Positions 1 through 9,214 are shown, counted from the first letter of the stretch. The stretch is DNA of 23,598 nucleotides from RGIG5612 sp964579345 (GCA_964579345.1 CAZOHB010000020.1:1-23598), one strand, 5' to 3'. Notes: generated from the sequence alone by a model not told the origin. Numbers and translations: made by a program.

Positions 1-1
1 C

Positions 2-967
2 TGTCAGCATTTCTTCCTGGCATATGACCAGCAGTTCGTTTTCGATACGCTGGCCGGGATGTTTCCGGAGATCTGCTTTGTTGACTGCTATATGATCCCG
101 ACGCTTCGAAAAAGCGGTGTCACACCGGATCAGAAAATGCGCGAGCAAATGTATGCTGCGTGGAAAAAGCCGGAAACGACAGATCCGAAAAAAGTGAATC
201 TGATCGGAAGCAACCTTCCGTTGTATGAAAAGGCGGAACTGCGCAGCTGGCTGAAAGAAAACGGCATCCTGCTCCGGGGGATTCATGACTGCAAAACATT
301 TGACGAATATCTCGCGATGGCGGAAGCCGGATTAAATATTTATTATGAGCCGCTGGTACAGATGGCGGCGGAAAGCCTTACAAAAAGAATCGGTACGGAA
401 AACTGCTACCTGACCTTCAGCTTCCGGACAGAAGAATTAATGCAAAACTATCAGGCGCTTGCTTCCCTTCTGAAGATTCCGGCTCCGGATTTTTCAGATG
501 AAATTGCAGAAGCTGAAGCTGCGATCCGGGAAACGAAGGAGCTGCTGGGAGATACAGAGATCGTGATCGACTATACCTTCACCTTCCGGACGCTGAGTTT
601 TGCTCGGATGCTTCTCGAGCACGGCTTCCATGTGACAGAGATTTACGCTGATGCGTTTGCTGCCGATGACAAACAGGACTTTGCATATCTGCAGGAACAC
701 TTTCCTGAGCTTGTGATCCGACCGACCAACCGCCCCGGCATGCGCTTCGTGCATGAGGCTGCAGAGAATCCTGTCCTTGCAATCGGACAGAAAGCAGCGT
801 ATTTCCGCGGCACCGACCATTTCGTAAATGTTGCGGAAAGCGGCGGATACTTTGGTTTTAATGGAATCTGCGAGATCATGTCCCTGATACAGGACGCATA
901 TAGAGAAACAAAAGACAGAAAGGAGATCATCCAGAAGAAAGGCTTCGGATGCGAAAGCTGTATATGA
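2..967 (+). CDS. Nitrogenase component 1 family protein, D-like (first pair), 5' end outside window
   Basis: The reading frame is open from base 2 with no start, so the N-terminus lies upstream; 321 residues are visible. It aligns by eye with the second D-like protein at 2990-4318: both have a Cys about 28 residues before a CYM motif, then a VNLIG/VNLLG strand, a MAEAGLNI/MAEANFNI segment and a GFHVTEIY/GYHKVTEIY-type strand. The first visible residue is Cys and matches the Cys of ITC in the paralogue, which corresponds to the third cluster-ligand Cys of NifD. The family forms heterodimers that hold Fe-S clusters and reduce substrates with electrons from a NifH-type protein. The substrate here is unknown. 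The protein ends in a CESC motif next to the terminus. Its stop overlaps the next gene, so the two are probably co-translated. Family assignment is firm; the function is not. Confidence 0.85.
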   Translation, partial: CQHFFLAYDQQFVFDTLAGMFPEICFVDCYMIPTLRKSGVTPDQKMREQMYAAWKKPETTDPKKVNLIGSNLPLYEKAELRSWLKENGILLRGIHDCKTFDEYLAMAEAGLNIYYEPLVQMAAESLTKRIGTENCYLTFSFRTEELMQNYQALASLLKIPAPDFSDEIAEAEAAIRETKELLGDTEIVIDYTFTFRTLSFARMLLEHGFHVTEIYADAFAADDKQDFAYLQEHFPELVIRPTNRPGMRFVHEAAENPVLAIGQKAAYFRGTDHFVNVAESGGYFGFNGICEIMSLIQDAYRETKDRKEIIQKKGFGCESCI

Positions 968-2133
968 AACAGGTCGTCGTCAATACATCAACCTATTCCT
1001 CGGACGAATTCGGTGTCTGCTCTGCTCTGTATGAGCTCGGCGGCATGATCGTCATGCACGATGCTTCCGGATGCAACTCCACTTATACAACACATGATGA
1101 ACCCCGCTGGTACGATATCGACAGCATGATCTACATTTCCGCGATTTCGGAAATGGAAGCGATCATGGGCGATGATGAAAAACTGATCCGCGATCTGACC
1201 GAAACCGCGAAAGAATTAGATCCGGCTTTTATCGCGATCGTCGGCGCGCCGATCCCTTATATGACGGGCACGGATTTCAAAGCGATCGCCAATATCGTGG
1301 AACAGGAGACCGGGCGTTTCTGTTTCGGTTTTCAGACAAACGGTATGGAATACTATACACAGGGTATTTCCATGGCACTGAAGGAAATCGCGGATCGTTT
1401 CTGTATTGAGTCCGCTCCGAAACCGACGGATCGGATCCGGGTCAATATCCTCGGTGCAACCCCGTTGGATTTTTCCGTGAATGGAACGGTCGAGGCGATC
1501 CGGAAATGGCTTTCCGGCAGAGGCTTCGAACCCGGATGTTGTTTTGCCATGGGCTGCACACTGGAAGAGATCTTCCTTGCATCCTCAGCGCATGTCAATC
1601 TGGTCATCTCCTACGGTGGACTCGAGGCCGCAAGACTGCTGGAGAAGCGGTTCGGTATTCCTTATATCGTAGGCGTTCCTTACGGCAGCGTCTTTCCAAA
1701 GCTTCTGGAAAGCAGTATTTACCAGGCGGCTTTTACACCAAGGTCAACGGTTCCTTATGCCGCTGCAAAGATCACCTATGGAAGTGAAAAGAAAAAACAG
1801 GTCGCTGTCATCGGAGAAAGCATTCTAAGCGTTTCCCTTGCTTCCGCGATCGAAATGGAATATCCGGATCTGAACTGTAAGGTCCTCTGCCCGCTGGATA
1901 CGGAATCTCTGCTTTTAAGAGAAGGCGACCTGCGGACGCCGGAAGAGGAAACGATCCGCAGCCGGCTGCAGGAAGCAGATCTTGTGATCGCAGATCCGCT
2001 TTACCGGCCGCTCTGCCCGGATAAGGAATTTTTAAACCTGCCGCACACGGCATTTTCCGGCAGGATCTTTGAAAAGGAGGCTCCGGTTCTGATCTCAGAC
2101 CTGTCGCCCCTGATGGAGCAAATACAGCATTAA
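949..2133 (+). CDS. Nitrogenase component 1 family protein, K-like (first pair)
   Basis: This 394-residue protein is the probable partner of the preceding D-like subunit. Its N-terminus carries FGVCSALYELGG (Cys24) and DASGC (Cys42), the spacing expected of the first two cluster-ligand cysteines of NifK-like subunits. The third position reads AIVGAPIPY and has no Cys. At about 394 residues it is much shorter than NifK (around 520). Two starts are possible: ATG at 949 has AGAAAGG six nt upstream, while ATG at 964 forms an ATGA overlap with the previous stop and lines up with the start of the paralogue at 4315. Neither choice changes the domain. The iron-protein gene follows after a 34-nt gap. 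It belongs to the nitrogenase/protochlorophyllide reductase superfamily; the substrate cannot be inferred from sequence. Confidence 0.85.
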   Translation: MRKLYMKQVVVNTSTYSSDEFGVCSALYELGGMIVMHDASGCNSTYTTHDEPRWYDIDSMIYISAISEMEAIMGDDEKLIRDLTETAKELDPAFIAIVGAPIPYMTGTDFKAIANIVEQETGRFCFGFQTNGMEYYTQGISMALKEIADRFCIESAPKPTDRIRVNILGATPLDFSVNGTVEAIRKWLSGRGFEPGCCFAMGCTLEEIFLASSAHVNLVISYGGLEAARLLEKRFGIPYIVGVPYGSVFPKLLESSIYQAAFTPRSTVPYAAAKITYGSEKKKQVAVIGESILSVSLASAIEMEYPDLNCKVLCPLDTESLLLREGDLRTPEEETIRSRLQEADLVIADPLYRPLCPDKEFLNLPHTAFSGRIFEKEAPVLISDLSPLMEQIQH

Positions 2134-2167
2134 ACGCATTTACATAAAAGCAACGGAGAAAAACAAA

Positions 2168-2917
2168 ATGTTAAAAATCGCAATTTACGGAAAAGGCGGA
2201 ATCGGAAAATCCACAACTACAGCCAATCTGGCAGCTGCTTTTTCCACACTCGGAAAGAAAGTCATTCAGATCGGCTGCGACCCGAAAGCAGACTCCACGA
2301 TGAACCTGCTCGGCGGTCACCCCGTTCAGCCGGTCATGGACTATATCCGGGAGCACGACGAAGAACCGGAAAAGATTGAAGAGATCACAAAAGAAGGATT
2401 CGGCGGAATCGTCTGCATCGAGACCGGCGGACCGACTCCCGGACTCGGCTGTGCAGGCCGCGGGATCATCACGACCTTTTCCTTACTGGAAGAGCTGGAA
2501 CTGTTTGAGACCTATCAGCCGGATGTCGTCCTTTATGATGTTTTAGGCGACGTTGTCTGCGGCGGCTTTGCAGCTCCGATCCGCGAAGGCTACGCAGAAC
2601 AGATCCTGATCGTGACTTCCGGCGAGAAGATGGCTCTTTACGCAGCAAACAATATCAATACCGCCGTCCGCAATTTCGAGGACCGCGGCTACGCAACGGT
2701 TCGCGGGATCGTGCTGAACCGAAGAAATGTCGAGAACGAATATGAAAAAGTCTCCGCCTTCGCGGAAGCGAACGGGCTTGAGATCATCGCAGACATCCCC
2801 CGCAGCGACGACATCATTCGCTGTGAAGACCGCGGCATGACCGTGATCGAAGGAGATCCGGAGCTCGAGATCAGCAAGACCTATATCGCTCTGGCAAAAA
2901 AGCTGCTGGAGAACTGA
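2168..2917 (+). CDS. NifH-like iron protein (ATP-dependent reductase), nitrogenase superfamily
   Basis: A 249-residue NifH/BchL/CfbC-type P-loop ATPase that passes electrons to component-1 proteins on MgATP hydrolysis. The sequence shows the Walker A motif GKGGIGKST (residues 8-16), the CDPKADST switch segment (37-44), and both [4Fe-4S] ligands of the homodimer: Cys95 in GLGCAGRG and Cys131 in GDVVCGGFA. The Arg after CAG (residue 98) matches the ADP-ribosylatable Arg of NifH. It is shorter than nitrogenase NifH (about 290), mainly at the C-terminus. The ribosome site CGGAG lies 9 nt upstream of the start. It is the only reductase gene visible and lies between two component-1 pairs, so it probably serves both. 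The neighbours are too divergent to call this nitrogen fixation. Confidence 0.93.
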   Translation: MLKIAIYGKGGIGKSTTTANLAAAFSTLGKKVIQIGCDPKADSTMNLLGGHPVQPVMDYIREHDEEPEKIEEITKEGFGGIVCIETGGPTPGLGCAGRGIITTFSLLEELELFETYQPDVVLYDVLGDVVCGGFAAPIREGYAEQILIVTSGEKMALYAANNINTAVRNFEDRGYATVRGIVLNRRNVENEYEKVSAFAEANGLEIIADIPRSDDIIRCEDRGMTVIEGDPELEISKTYIALAKKLLEN

Positions 2918-2989
2918 TCCGTTTTCACGATTGCAGCAATCACAAGGCAGATGACCTTTGACCATAAAAGAAAAGAACAGGATATACCA

Positions 2990-4318
2990 ATGACGAACAA
3001 CGACGTTTATTCCATTACAGCAAAAGAACTTGCGGCGCGCGGCAAAAACAATGTGCCGGACGAGCTTCTTTCTGCCAAACATCTGATATACAGTTCCCCC
3101 GCAACGCTGGCGTTTAACTCACCCGGCGCGCAGGGTTTCGGTGTCAAGCGGGCCGGACTTTCCGTTCCGGGATCCGTCATGCTTCTGGTCGCTCCGGGCT
3201 GCTGTGGCAGAAATACCCAGCTGCTGAACGCACCGGGCGGACTCGGCGATAAATTCTTTTATCTGCTGCAGGACGAGACGGATATTGTCACCGGCCGCCA
3301 TCTGAACAAAATTTCCAAAGCAGTAAAAGAAGTCGTGGACTTTCTTCCGGAGAAGCCTTCCTGCGTCATGATCTGTATCACCTGTGTGGATGCGCTTCTC
3401 GGCACCGACATGGAGCGGGTCTGCCGGAAAGCGTCCGACTATGCAGGTGTCCCTGTCCTTCCCTGCTATATGTATGCGCTGACACGCGAAGGACGGATCC
3501 CGCCGATGGTCGCTGTCCGGAAAACCGTCTACTCTCTTCTTGAGACCCGGAAGAAAAATCCGAAAGCTGTGAACCTGCTTGGGGAATTCGCAGCGCTTGA
3601 TGATGACTGCGAAATTTATCCGCTTTTAAAGAGCATCGGCATCACCCGGATCAACGAGCTGGCGCGGTGTGCGGATTTCGAGGCCTATCAGGAAATGGCG
3701 GAAGCGAATTTTAATATTATTTTAAATCCGGAAAGCAGACATGCGGCGGAAGATATCCGCAAGCGCCTCGGAATTCCTTCGATCGAGCTTTCCCGCGTTT
3801 ATCAGATCGATAAGATCCATCACCAGTATGAGTTGTTCGCAAGCGCGATCGGTGTAACACTGGATGACAGTCAATATAAAGCCGAAGCAGAAGAAGCGGT
3901 CAATACCTTTTATCAGAAACACGGAAGCCTCCGTTTCGCCGTCGGCGAATGGATCAATGGAGATCCGTTTGAAATGGCGCTTGCCCTTCTTCGATACGGC
4001 CACAAAGTAACGGAGATCTATGGCACGGTGTCCGATTCCAATTTTATCTACATTAAAAATCTGGCGGCACTCAGTCCGGACACAAAGATCTTTACCAATC
4101 TTTCTCCGACGATGCTGAATTACGACTGCAGCGAGATCACCGCAGACGTTTCGATCGGAAAAGATGCTGCTTTCTACAACAGCTCCTGTCCGAACGTTCC
4201 GTTCAACGAGGAAAACAAGCCGTTCGGTTTCGCAGGTGTTACAAAATTGTTCCGTTTATTGGACAGTGTTTTATCAGCCTGCAAGAACGAAGCTGCTGAA
4301 AAGGAGGTGTCTGCATGA
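2990..4318 (+). CDS. Nitrogenase component 1 family protein, D-like (second pair)
   Basis: A 442-residue paralogue of the gene at the window start. Visible ligand candidates are Cys71/Cys72 in APGCCGRN, equivalent to NifD Cys88, and Cys132 in ICITCVDAL, equivalent to Cys154. The segment that would hold the first NifD ligand (Cys62) reads NSPGAQGFG and has no Cys, so the cluster site is not canonical. The start chosen is ATG at 2990, with AGGA seven nt upstream. An in-frame ATG at 2951 adds 13 hydrophilic residues and has a weaker ribosome site. The gene ends with a strong AGGAGG for the next gene and overlaps it by 4 nt (ATGA). Whether the pair is catalytic or a scaffold (as NifEN is to NifDK) cannot be decided from sequence. 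Confidence 0.87.
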   Translation: MTNNDVYSITAKELAARGKNNVPDELLSAKHLIYSSPATLAFNSPGAQGFGVKRAGLSVPGSVMLLVAPGCCGRNTQLLNAPGGLGDKFFYLLQDETDIVTGRHLNKISKAVKEVVDFLPEKPSCVMICITCVDALLGTDMERVCRKASDYAGVPVLPCYMYALTREGRIPPMVAVRKTVYSLLETRKKNPKAVNLLGEFAALDDDCEIYPLLKSIGITRINELARCADFEAYQEMAEANFNIILNPESRHAAEDIRKRLGIPSIELSRVYQIDKIHHQYELFASAIGVTLDDSQYKAEAEEAVNTFYQKHGSLRFAVGEWINGDPFEMALALLRYGHKVTEIYGTVSDSNFIYIKNLAALSPDTKIFTNLSPTMLNYDCSEITADVSIGKDAAFYNSSCPNVPFNEENKPFGFAGVTKLFRLLDSVLSACKNEAAEKEVSA

Positions 4319-5361
4319 AGGGGCTTTTAAAATGTCTTTCTCCTTTTGCGCCGGATCAGTCCGGAGCCGTTGCTGCCCTTTATACCTACGGCGGGATCAT
4401 CGTGATCTGTGATGCCGGAGGGTGTACCGGAAATATCTGCGGTTTTGACGAGCCGCGCTGGTTCGGAAACTCCAGCGCTGTCTTCAGCGCAGGCCTCCGG
4501 GATATGGATGCAATCTTAGGACGGGATGACCGTCTGATCGAAAAGCTGAAAAGCGCAGCCGATCAGCTCGGCGGTTCCTTTGCTGCAATCGTCGGAACGC
4601 CGGTGCCTGCCGTGATTGCAACCGACTACAAAGCGCTTCGCCGGATGGCGGAGAAAAAATGCGGCATGCCGGTCCTTGCACTTGAATGTACGGGAACCCG
4701 TCTTTATGATGACGGCGCAGAAAAAGCTTATTCCGAGCTCTTCCGCACCTTTGCAGAAAAGCCGGAAACAACCGAAAGCAAAAAATCCGTCGGCATTCTC
4801 GGACTGATCCCGCTTGACGTAAACCGGCTGGAAGTAAAAGAAGAGCTGGAACGGATCTATCAGGGCAAAGGATTTGAGGAAGTCTTATGTTACGGCATGG
4901 GCGACGGTCTGGACGCTGTAAAGAAAGCCGGATCCGTTACGAAAAATATCGTTGTCTCCCCGGCAGCCCTGAAGACCGCCGAATACCTGAAAGAAACGTT
5001 TGGTACTCCTTATGAGATTGAATATCCGCTTCTGGAAGATGCACTGAAAGAAGAGCTGAAAAGCCTGGAAGGAAAACGGGTTCTTGTCGTTCATCAGCAG
5101 GTCATGGCGAACGGGATCCGAAAAGAACTGCTCTGCGCAGGCGCTTCCGATGTGGTCTGCGGAACCTGGTTTAAATTGGTTCCGAAGCTTTCCGAAAAAG
5201 CAGATGTGCATTTTGAAACCGAAAACGAATTCATTGATTTTGTCCTGCAGGGAGCATTCGATGCCGTGATCGGAGATCACATGTTCCGCAGAGCACTGAA
5301 AGATTTTCCGGGGACTTTTATTGACTGTGATCACTTCGCCGTCTCCGGAACGATTTGGTAA
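4315..5361 (+). CDS. Nitrogenase component 1 family protein, K-like (second pair)
   Basis: A 348-residue protein and the shortest of the four component-1 genes. It aligns without gaps to the first K-like protein over the N-terminus (ALYTYGGIIV, DEPRW, RLIEKL). The Cys of FGVC in the first K-like protein is replaced by Val here (SGAVAALY), while the second ligand is kept (DAGGC, Cys37). Extra cysteines at 32 and 41 flank it. The third ligand position is GTPVP, with no Cys. The start ATG overlaps the previous stop by 4 nt and follows AGGAGG at good spacing. hypF begins 2 nt after this stop. Loss of cluster ligands compared with the first pair suggests a divided or altered role for this pair. 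Confidence 0.86.
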   Translation: MKGLLKCLSPFAPDQSGAVAALYTYGGIIVICDAGGCTGNICGFDEPRWFGNSSAVFSAGLRDMDAILGRDDRLIEKLKSAADQLGGSFAAIVGTPVPAVIATDYKALRRMAEKKCGMPVLALECTGTRLYDDGAEKAYSELFRTFAEKPETTESKKSVGILGLIPLDVNRLEVKEELERIYQGKGFEEVLCYGMGDGLDAVKKAGSVTKNIVVSPAALKTAEYLKETFGTPYEIEYPLLEDALKEELKSLEGKRVLVVHQQVMANGIRKELLCAGASDVVCGTWFKLVPKLSEKADVHFETENEFIDFVLQGAFDAVIGDHMFRRALKDFPGTFIDCDHFAVSGTIW

Positions 5362-5363
5362 TT

Positions 5364-7757
5364 ATGGATAAAAAAAATATACAGAAAATTTCATCAGAGC
5401 ATCTCATGATCCGTGTGTATGGGATCGTTCAGGGCGTCGGCTTCCGGCCTTTCGTAAGCCGTATCGCCGATGCAAACGGGATTCGGGGAAGCGTTGCCAA
5501 CAAAGGCTCTTATGTGGAGATCTTTGCCGCGGGCAGCATCCCGGATCTGGAACGTTTCCTGAATGATCTCGAGGAGAAAGCGCCGGAGCGGAGCGCGATC
5601 CTGAAGATCGACGTCAATGAATCCGAAGACCGGGGGTTTACGGCCTTCGATATCATTGAAAGCGAAAAAGAAAGCGGCGATATCTTTGTTTCACCGGATA
5701 TTGCGACCTGCCCGAAATGCAGGGAGGAGCTTTTTGACCCGAACAACCGGAGATATATGCATCCGTTTATTAACTGCACTGCCTGCGGACCGCGGCTGAC
5801 GATCCTCGATTCGATGCCGTACGACAGGGTACGTACCAGCATGGGCGAATTTCCGATGTGTCCGCAGTGCGAGTATGAATATACCCATGCGGAAACGAGG
5901 CGATACGATGCGCAGCCGGTCTGCTGCAACGACTGCGGGCCGGAAGTCTATCTGCTCGGCCGCAGTGAGCGGGGACGGGAGGCGATCAGCTTTGCCCGCC
6001 GCGCGATCGCAGAAGGAAAGATCGTTGCGATCAAAGGCATCGGCGGCTTCCATCTCTGCTGTGATGCAACGAACGAAGACGCGGTCTCGAGACTGCGTAC
6101 GCTGAAACGGCGCCCGATAAAACCATTCGCTGTGATGATGCGTGATGAAGAGACGGTAAAACGCGAATGCGAATATTTTGATTTCGAAGAAAAAGAACTG
6201 ACCGGCTACCAGAAGCCGATCATCCTGCTGAAACGCCGGAGCGAAAGCCGGCTTGCCGCTTCTGTTGCTCCCGGAAATCCGAAGGTCGGAGTCATGCTTC
6301 CTTACGCACCGGTGCAGATGCTGCTGTTTGATTATAACGACGGCTTCGAGATGCCGACGGATTGTTTTGTGATGACCAGCGGAAACGTTTCCGGCGCTCC
6401 GATCTGCCGGACAGACGAAGACGCGCTGAAAGAGATTGCCGGATTCTGCGACATCATCCTTTCCCACAACCGGAAGATCCGGCTGCGGGCGGACGATTCC
6501 GTCATGGATTTTTACCGGAAAGAGCCCTATATGATCCGCCGTTCCCGCGGATACGCGCCGCTTCCGGTCATGATGACCGCAGGCTGGAAAGGTCAGGTCC
6601 TTGCTGTCGGCGGAGAGTTGAAAAACACGTTCTGTCTCGCAAAGGACGACCTGCTTTACCAGTCCCCGTATGTCGGCGACATGGAAGATATCCGAACCGT
6701 GAATGCGCTGCGCGAATCCATTACGCGCATGGAAGAACTGCTGGAGAACCGGCCGCAGCTGGTCGTGTGCGATCTGCATCCGCGCTACAATACGACGCTG
6801 GTTGCGGAAGAACAGGGACTCCCCGTTCTGAAAGTGCAGCACCATTTTGCGCACGTGCTCTCCTGCATGGCGGAAAACGATGTTCCGGAAGCAGAAAAAG
6901 TGATCGGCGTTTCCTTTGACGGAACCGGTTTCGGAACGGATGAGACGATCTGGGGAGGAGAATTCCTGGTCTGCGATTACGGCAGCTTTACCCGGGCCGG
7001 CAGCATTGCGCCGTTTGCGCATGTCGGCGGCGATATCGCTTCGAAAGAAGGTTTCCGGATCGCAGCTTCCATGATCCGTTCCCTTTACGGACCACACGAT
7101 GAAGAGATCATCAGGGAGCTGGACCTCTGCACTCCGACCCTTTACAAGCTGATCAAAAACATGGCAGTTGCCAACCTCAATACGATTACTTCTACGAGCT
7201 GCGGCCGTCTGTTTGACGCCGTCAGCGCGATATTAAATATCAAGAGGAGCTCCACCTTTGAAGGCGAAGCTTCGACCTCCCTTCAGTTTGCCGCTGATGG
7301 TTTTGAAGAGAGCCTCCCGGCACGCGGACCGGAAGCAGCCGATTCGCATCAGAAAGAGCTGGAGCAAAAGATCTCCGAGCTTGCGCTGCTTCGGATGAAG
7401 ACTGCAGAAGACGGCAGACTCCTGCTTGCGACCGATGGGCTGGTAAAATATATTGTTGATGAAACATTGGGCGGAACTCCAAAGGAAGAACTGGCGTATG
7501 CGTTCCATTATATTCTCGCAAAGCAGATCTGCGAGGCCGTCCGCAGGATCTCGCAGGATACCGGAATCCGCTCCTGCGCACTGACCGGCGGCGTCTTTCA
7601 GAATACACTGCTGCTGCGTCTTTGCGACGAGGAACTCCGCGCCGCGGGATTTACCGTATACCGCCACTCCCTGACACCGCCGAACGACGGCAGCTTAGGA
7701 CTTGGCCAGGCCGCTTACGGAATGTACAGGCTCAATCATTCCGGCGAAGAAAAATAA
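5364..7757 (+). CDS. hypF: HypF carbamoyltransferase, hydrogenase Fe-cyanide ligand synthesis
   Basis: HypF converts carbamoyl phosphate to carbamoyl-AMP and transfers the carbamoyl group to the C-terminal Cys of HypE, the first step of CN ligand synthesis for Fe(CN)2CO. All domains are present in the 797 residues: N-terminal acylphosphatase (VYGIVQGVGFRPF, about 18-30), two zinc-finger pairs (CPKC near 116 with CTACGPR; CPQC near 166 with CCNDCGPE), a YrdC-like domain (KGIGGFHLCCDA, KRRPIKPFAVM), and a Kae1-like C-terminal domain (VQHHFAHVLSC near 490, SFDGTGFGTDETIWGGEF, LTGGVFQNTLL). The length fits the family (about 750). The start is ATG 5364, two nt after the previous stop. An in-frame TTG at 5355 would overlap it. 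No clear ribosome site precedes it, so translation is probably coupled to the K-like gene. Confidence 0.97.
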   Translation: MDKKNIQKISSEHLMIRVYGIVQGVGFRPFVSRIADANGIRGSVANKGSYVEIFAAGSIPDLERFLNDLEEKAPERSAILKIDVNESEDRGFTAFDIIESEKESGDIFVSPDIATCPKCREELFDPNNRRYMHPFINCTACGPRLTILDSMPYDRVRTSMGEFPMCPQCEYEYTHAETRRYDAQPVCCNDCGPEVYLLGRSERGREAISFARRAIAEGKIVAIKGIGGFHLCCDATNEDAVSRLRTLKRRPIKPFAVMMRDEETVKRECEYFDFEEKELTGYQKPIILLKRRSESRLAASVAPGNPKVGVMLPYAPVQMLLFDYNDGFEMPTDCFVMTSGNVSGAPICRTDEDALKEIAGFCDIILSHNRKIRLRADDSVMDFYRKEPYMIRRSRGYAPLPVMMTAGWKGQVLAVGGELKNTFCLAKDDLLYQSPYVGDMEDIRTVNALRESITRMEELLENRPQLVVCDLHPRYNTTLVAEEQGLPVLKVQHHFAHVLSCMAENDVPEAEKVIGVSFDGTGFGTDETIWGGEFLVCDYGSFTRAGSIAPFAHVGGDIASKEGFRIAASMIRSLYGPHDEEIIRELDLCTPTLYKLIKNMAVANLNTITSTSCGRLFDAVSAILNIKRSSTFEGEASTSLQFAADGFEESLPARGPEAADSHQKELEQKISELALLRMKTAEDGRLLLATDGLVKYIVDETLGGTPKEELAYAFHYILAKQICEAVRRISQDTGIRSCALTGGVFQNTLLLRLCDEELRAAGFTVYRHSLTPPNDGSLGLGQAAYGMYRLNHSGEEK

Positions 7758-7874
7758 GCCACGGGTGTTTTATGAAAATGGCGCGTTTGCGCACGCTGCA
7801 CGTTCCGGCAAATACCGGAAGCAAAAGAAGATTTAGACTGATTTCAGTAAAATAAAAGAAAAGAGGATTTTATC

Positions 7875-8084
7875 ATGTGTGTAGGATTATCAGGAAAAGT
7901 TGTGGGACTGAAGAACGGCATGGCGTACATCGATGCGTCCGGCGCAACGCGTGAGGTTTCCGCTGAACTGCTCGATGATCTCGAGCCGGGCGATTATGTT
8001 ATGGTGCATGCCGGCATCGCGATCGCAAAGATCAGCGGAGACGACAGCGAAGAGACCGACGATATCATGGACTCTCTGCTGTAA
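7875..8084 (+). CDS. hypC: HypC/HybG/HupF family hydrogenase maturation chaperone
   Basis: A 69-residue HypC-type chaperone. The N-terminus is MCVG, with the essential Cys2 that coordinates iron after Met removal. The OB-like fold ends in VMVHAGIAIAKI with the conserved His45. With HypD it carries the Fe(CN)2CO unit, and in hydrogenase systems hands it to the large subunit. AGAGG precedes the start by about 8 nt. It follows hypF after 117 nt, which contain a short TTCCGG/CCGGAA hairpin at 7803-7820 and no convincing gene. Client specificity cannot be read from sequence; a hydrogenase large subunit is the known client type, and none is in this window. Confidence 0.95.
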   Translation: MCVGLSGKVVGLKNGMAYIDASGATREVSAELLDDLEPGDYVMVHAGIAIAKISGDDSEETDDIMDSLL

Positions 8085-8164
8085 TCGTTCCGATTCAAAA
8101 AGATTTTCCCGTCAGGCCCTGCCGGTGCAGGACTTGAAATACTGTAGATTTGTGAGGACTGATT

Positions 8165-9214
8165 ATGAGTGATACGATTCAAAAAGCACGGGCGATCATC
8201 GAAAGTTATGACGGCCCGAAGATCCGCATTATGGAAGTATGCGGTACCCATACCCACGAGATATTCCGGCTCGGAATCCGGAATATTCTTCCTGAAAATA
8301 TCGAACTGATCTCCGGCCCCGGATGTCCGGTATGCGTAACACCGGTCGGCTATATTGACGAGGCAGTCTACCTGGCGCTCGAAAAGAACGCGATCATCTG
8401 TACCTTCGGAGATCTGATCCGTGTCCCGGGAACCAAAATGTCTCTTGCCGCTGCCCGCGCGGAAGGCGCAACGGTCAAGATGGTTTATTCCCCGCTGGAC
8501 AGCCTGGACATTGCAAAGAATAATCCGGACCGGGAGGTCGTCTTCCTTGCCGTCGGTTTTGAAACGACAACGCCGATCGCCTGCCTGACTGTTAAGAAGG
8601 CAAAAGAGGAAGGGCTTACGAACTTCTCGATCCTGACTGCAAATAAAACGATGCCGAATGCCTATCAGGCGTTGAAAGGATCTGCGGATGCCTTTCTTTA
8701 TCCGGGCCACGTCCATGCGATCACCGGGGAAAAAGATCCGCGGGATCTGCTGGAAAAGGACGGCGTCTCCGGTGTCATCGCCGGCTTTACGGCAAAGGAA
8801 CTCCTGACGGCGATCGCCGTGATCGTTCAGGGCATCAAAAAGGGCGAGCCATTTTTCCGCAACTGCTATCCGCGCGTCGTACGTCCGGAAGGCAATCCGG
8901 TTGCGATGAAGACGATCGCCGAAGTCATGGAGCCCTGCGATTCTGAGTGGAGAGGACTTGGGATCATTCCGGATTCCGGTCTGCGGCTGCGCGAAGAATT
9001 CCGCGATTATGACGCAAGGGTCAAACTTGCGCTTCCGAAGATCGAGGGCAAACCGAATCCGGCCTGCCGCTGCGGCGATGTCCTGCAGGGCAAGTGCAAA
9101 CCGAAAGACTGCAAAGTCTTCGGCAAGGTCTGTACGCCGGAGCATCCGGTCGGCGCGTGCATGGTCTCCAACGAGGGAGCCTGCTCCGCGTATTATCAGT
9201 ATAGTATTAATTAA
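8165..9214 (+). CDS. hypD: HypD, Fe(CN)2CO scaffold protein
   Basis: HypD is the [4Fe-4S] thiol-redox scaffold on which, with HypC, iron receives two CN ligands and one CO. Family signatures are complete in 349 residues: EVCGTHTHE (Cys26, with His29 and His31), GPGCPVCVTP (Cys54, Cys57), VGFETTTP, and the C-terminal cluster-binding region CRCGDVLQGKC, CKVFGKVC, GACMVSNEGAC. GAGG lies 8 nt before the start. It is separated from hypC by 80 nt holding a small CCTGC/GCAGG hairpin at 8118-8131. The stop codon abuts the left arm of a long inverted repeat that separates it from hypE. Identification is very secure. Confidence 0.97.
   Translation: MSDTIQKARAIIESYDGPKIRIMEVCGTHTHEIFRLGIRNILPENIELISGPGCPVCVTPVGYIDEAVYLALEKNAIICTFGDLIRVPGTKMSLAAARAEGATVKMVYSPLDSLDIAKNNPDREVVFLAVGFETTTPIACLTVKKAKEEGLTNFSILTANKTMPNAYQALKGSADAFLYPGHVHAITGEKDPRDLLEKDGVSGVIAGFTAKELLTAIAVIVQGIKKGEPFFRNCYPRVVRPEGNPVAMKTIAEVMEPCDSEWRGLGIIPDSGLRLREEFRDYDARVKLALPKIEGKPNPACRCGDVLQGKCKPKDCKVFGKVCTPEHPVGACMVSNEGACSAYYQYSIN

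Noticed and set aside
2..5361. True nitrogen-fixation (nif) genes
   Set aside because: Component-1 proteins are too short, cluster ligands are incomplete, and no nifB, nifE/N-type named partners or nifV are seen. Only the superfamily can be claimed.
7772..7855. A 27-codon basic open frame between hypF and hypC (MKMARLRTLHV...)
   Set aside because: No good ribosome site, no recognisable similarity and a hairpin within it. It may be chance; kept only as a possibility.
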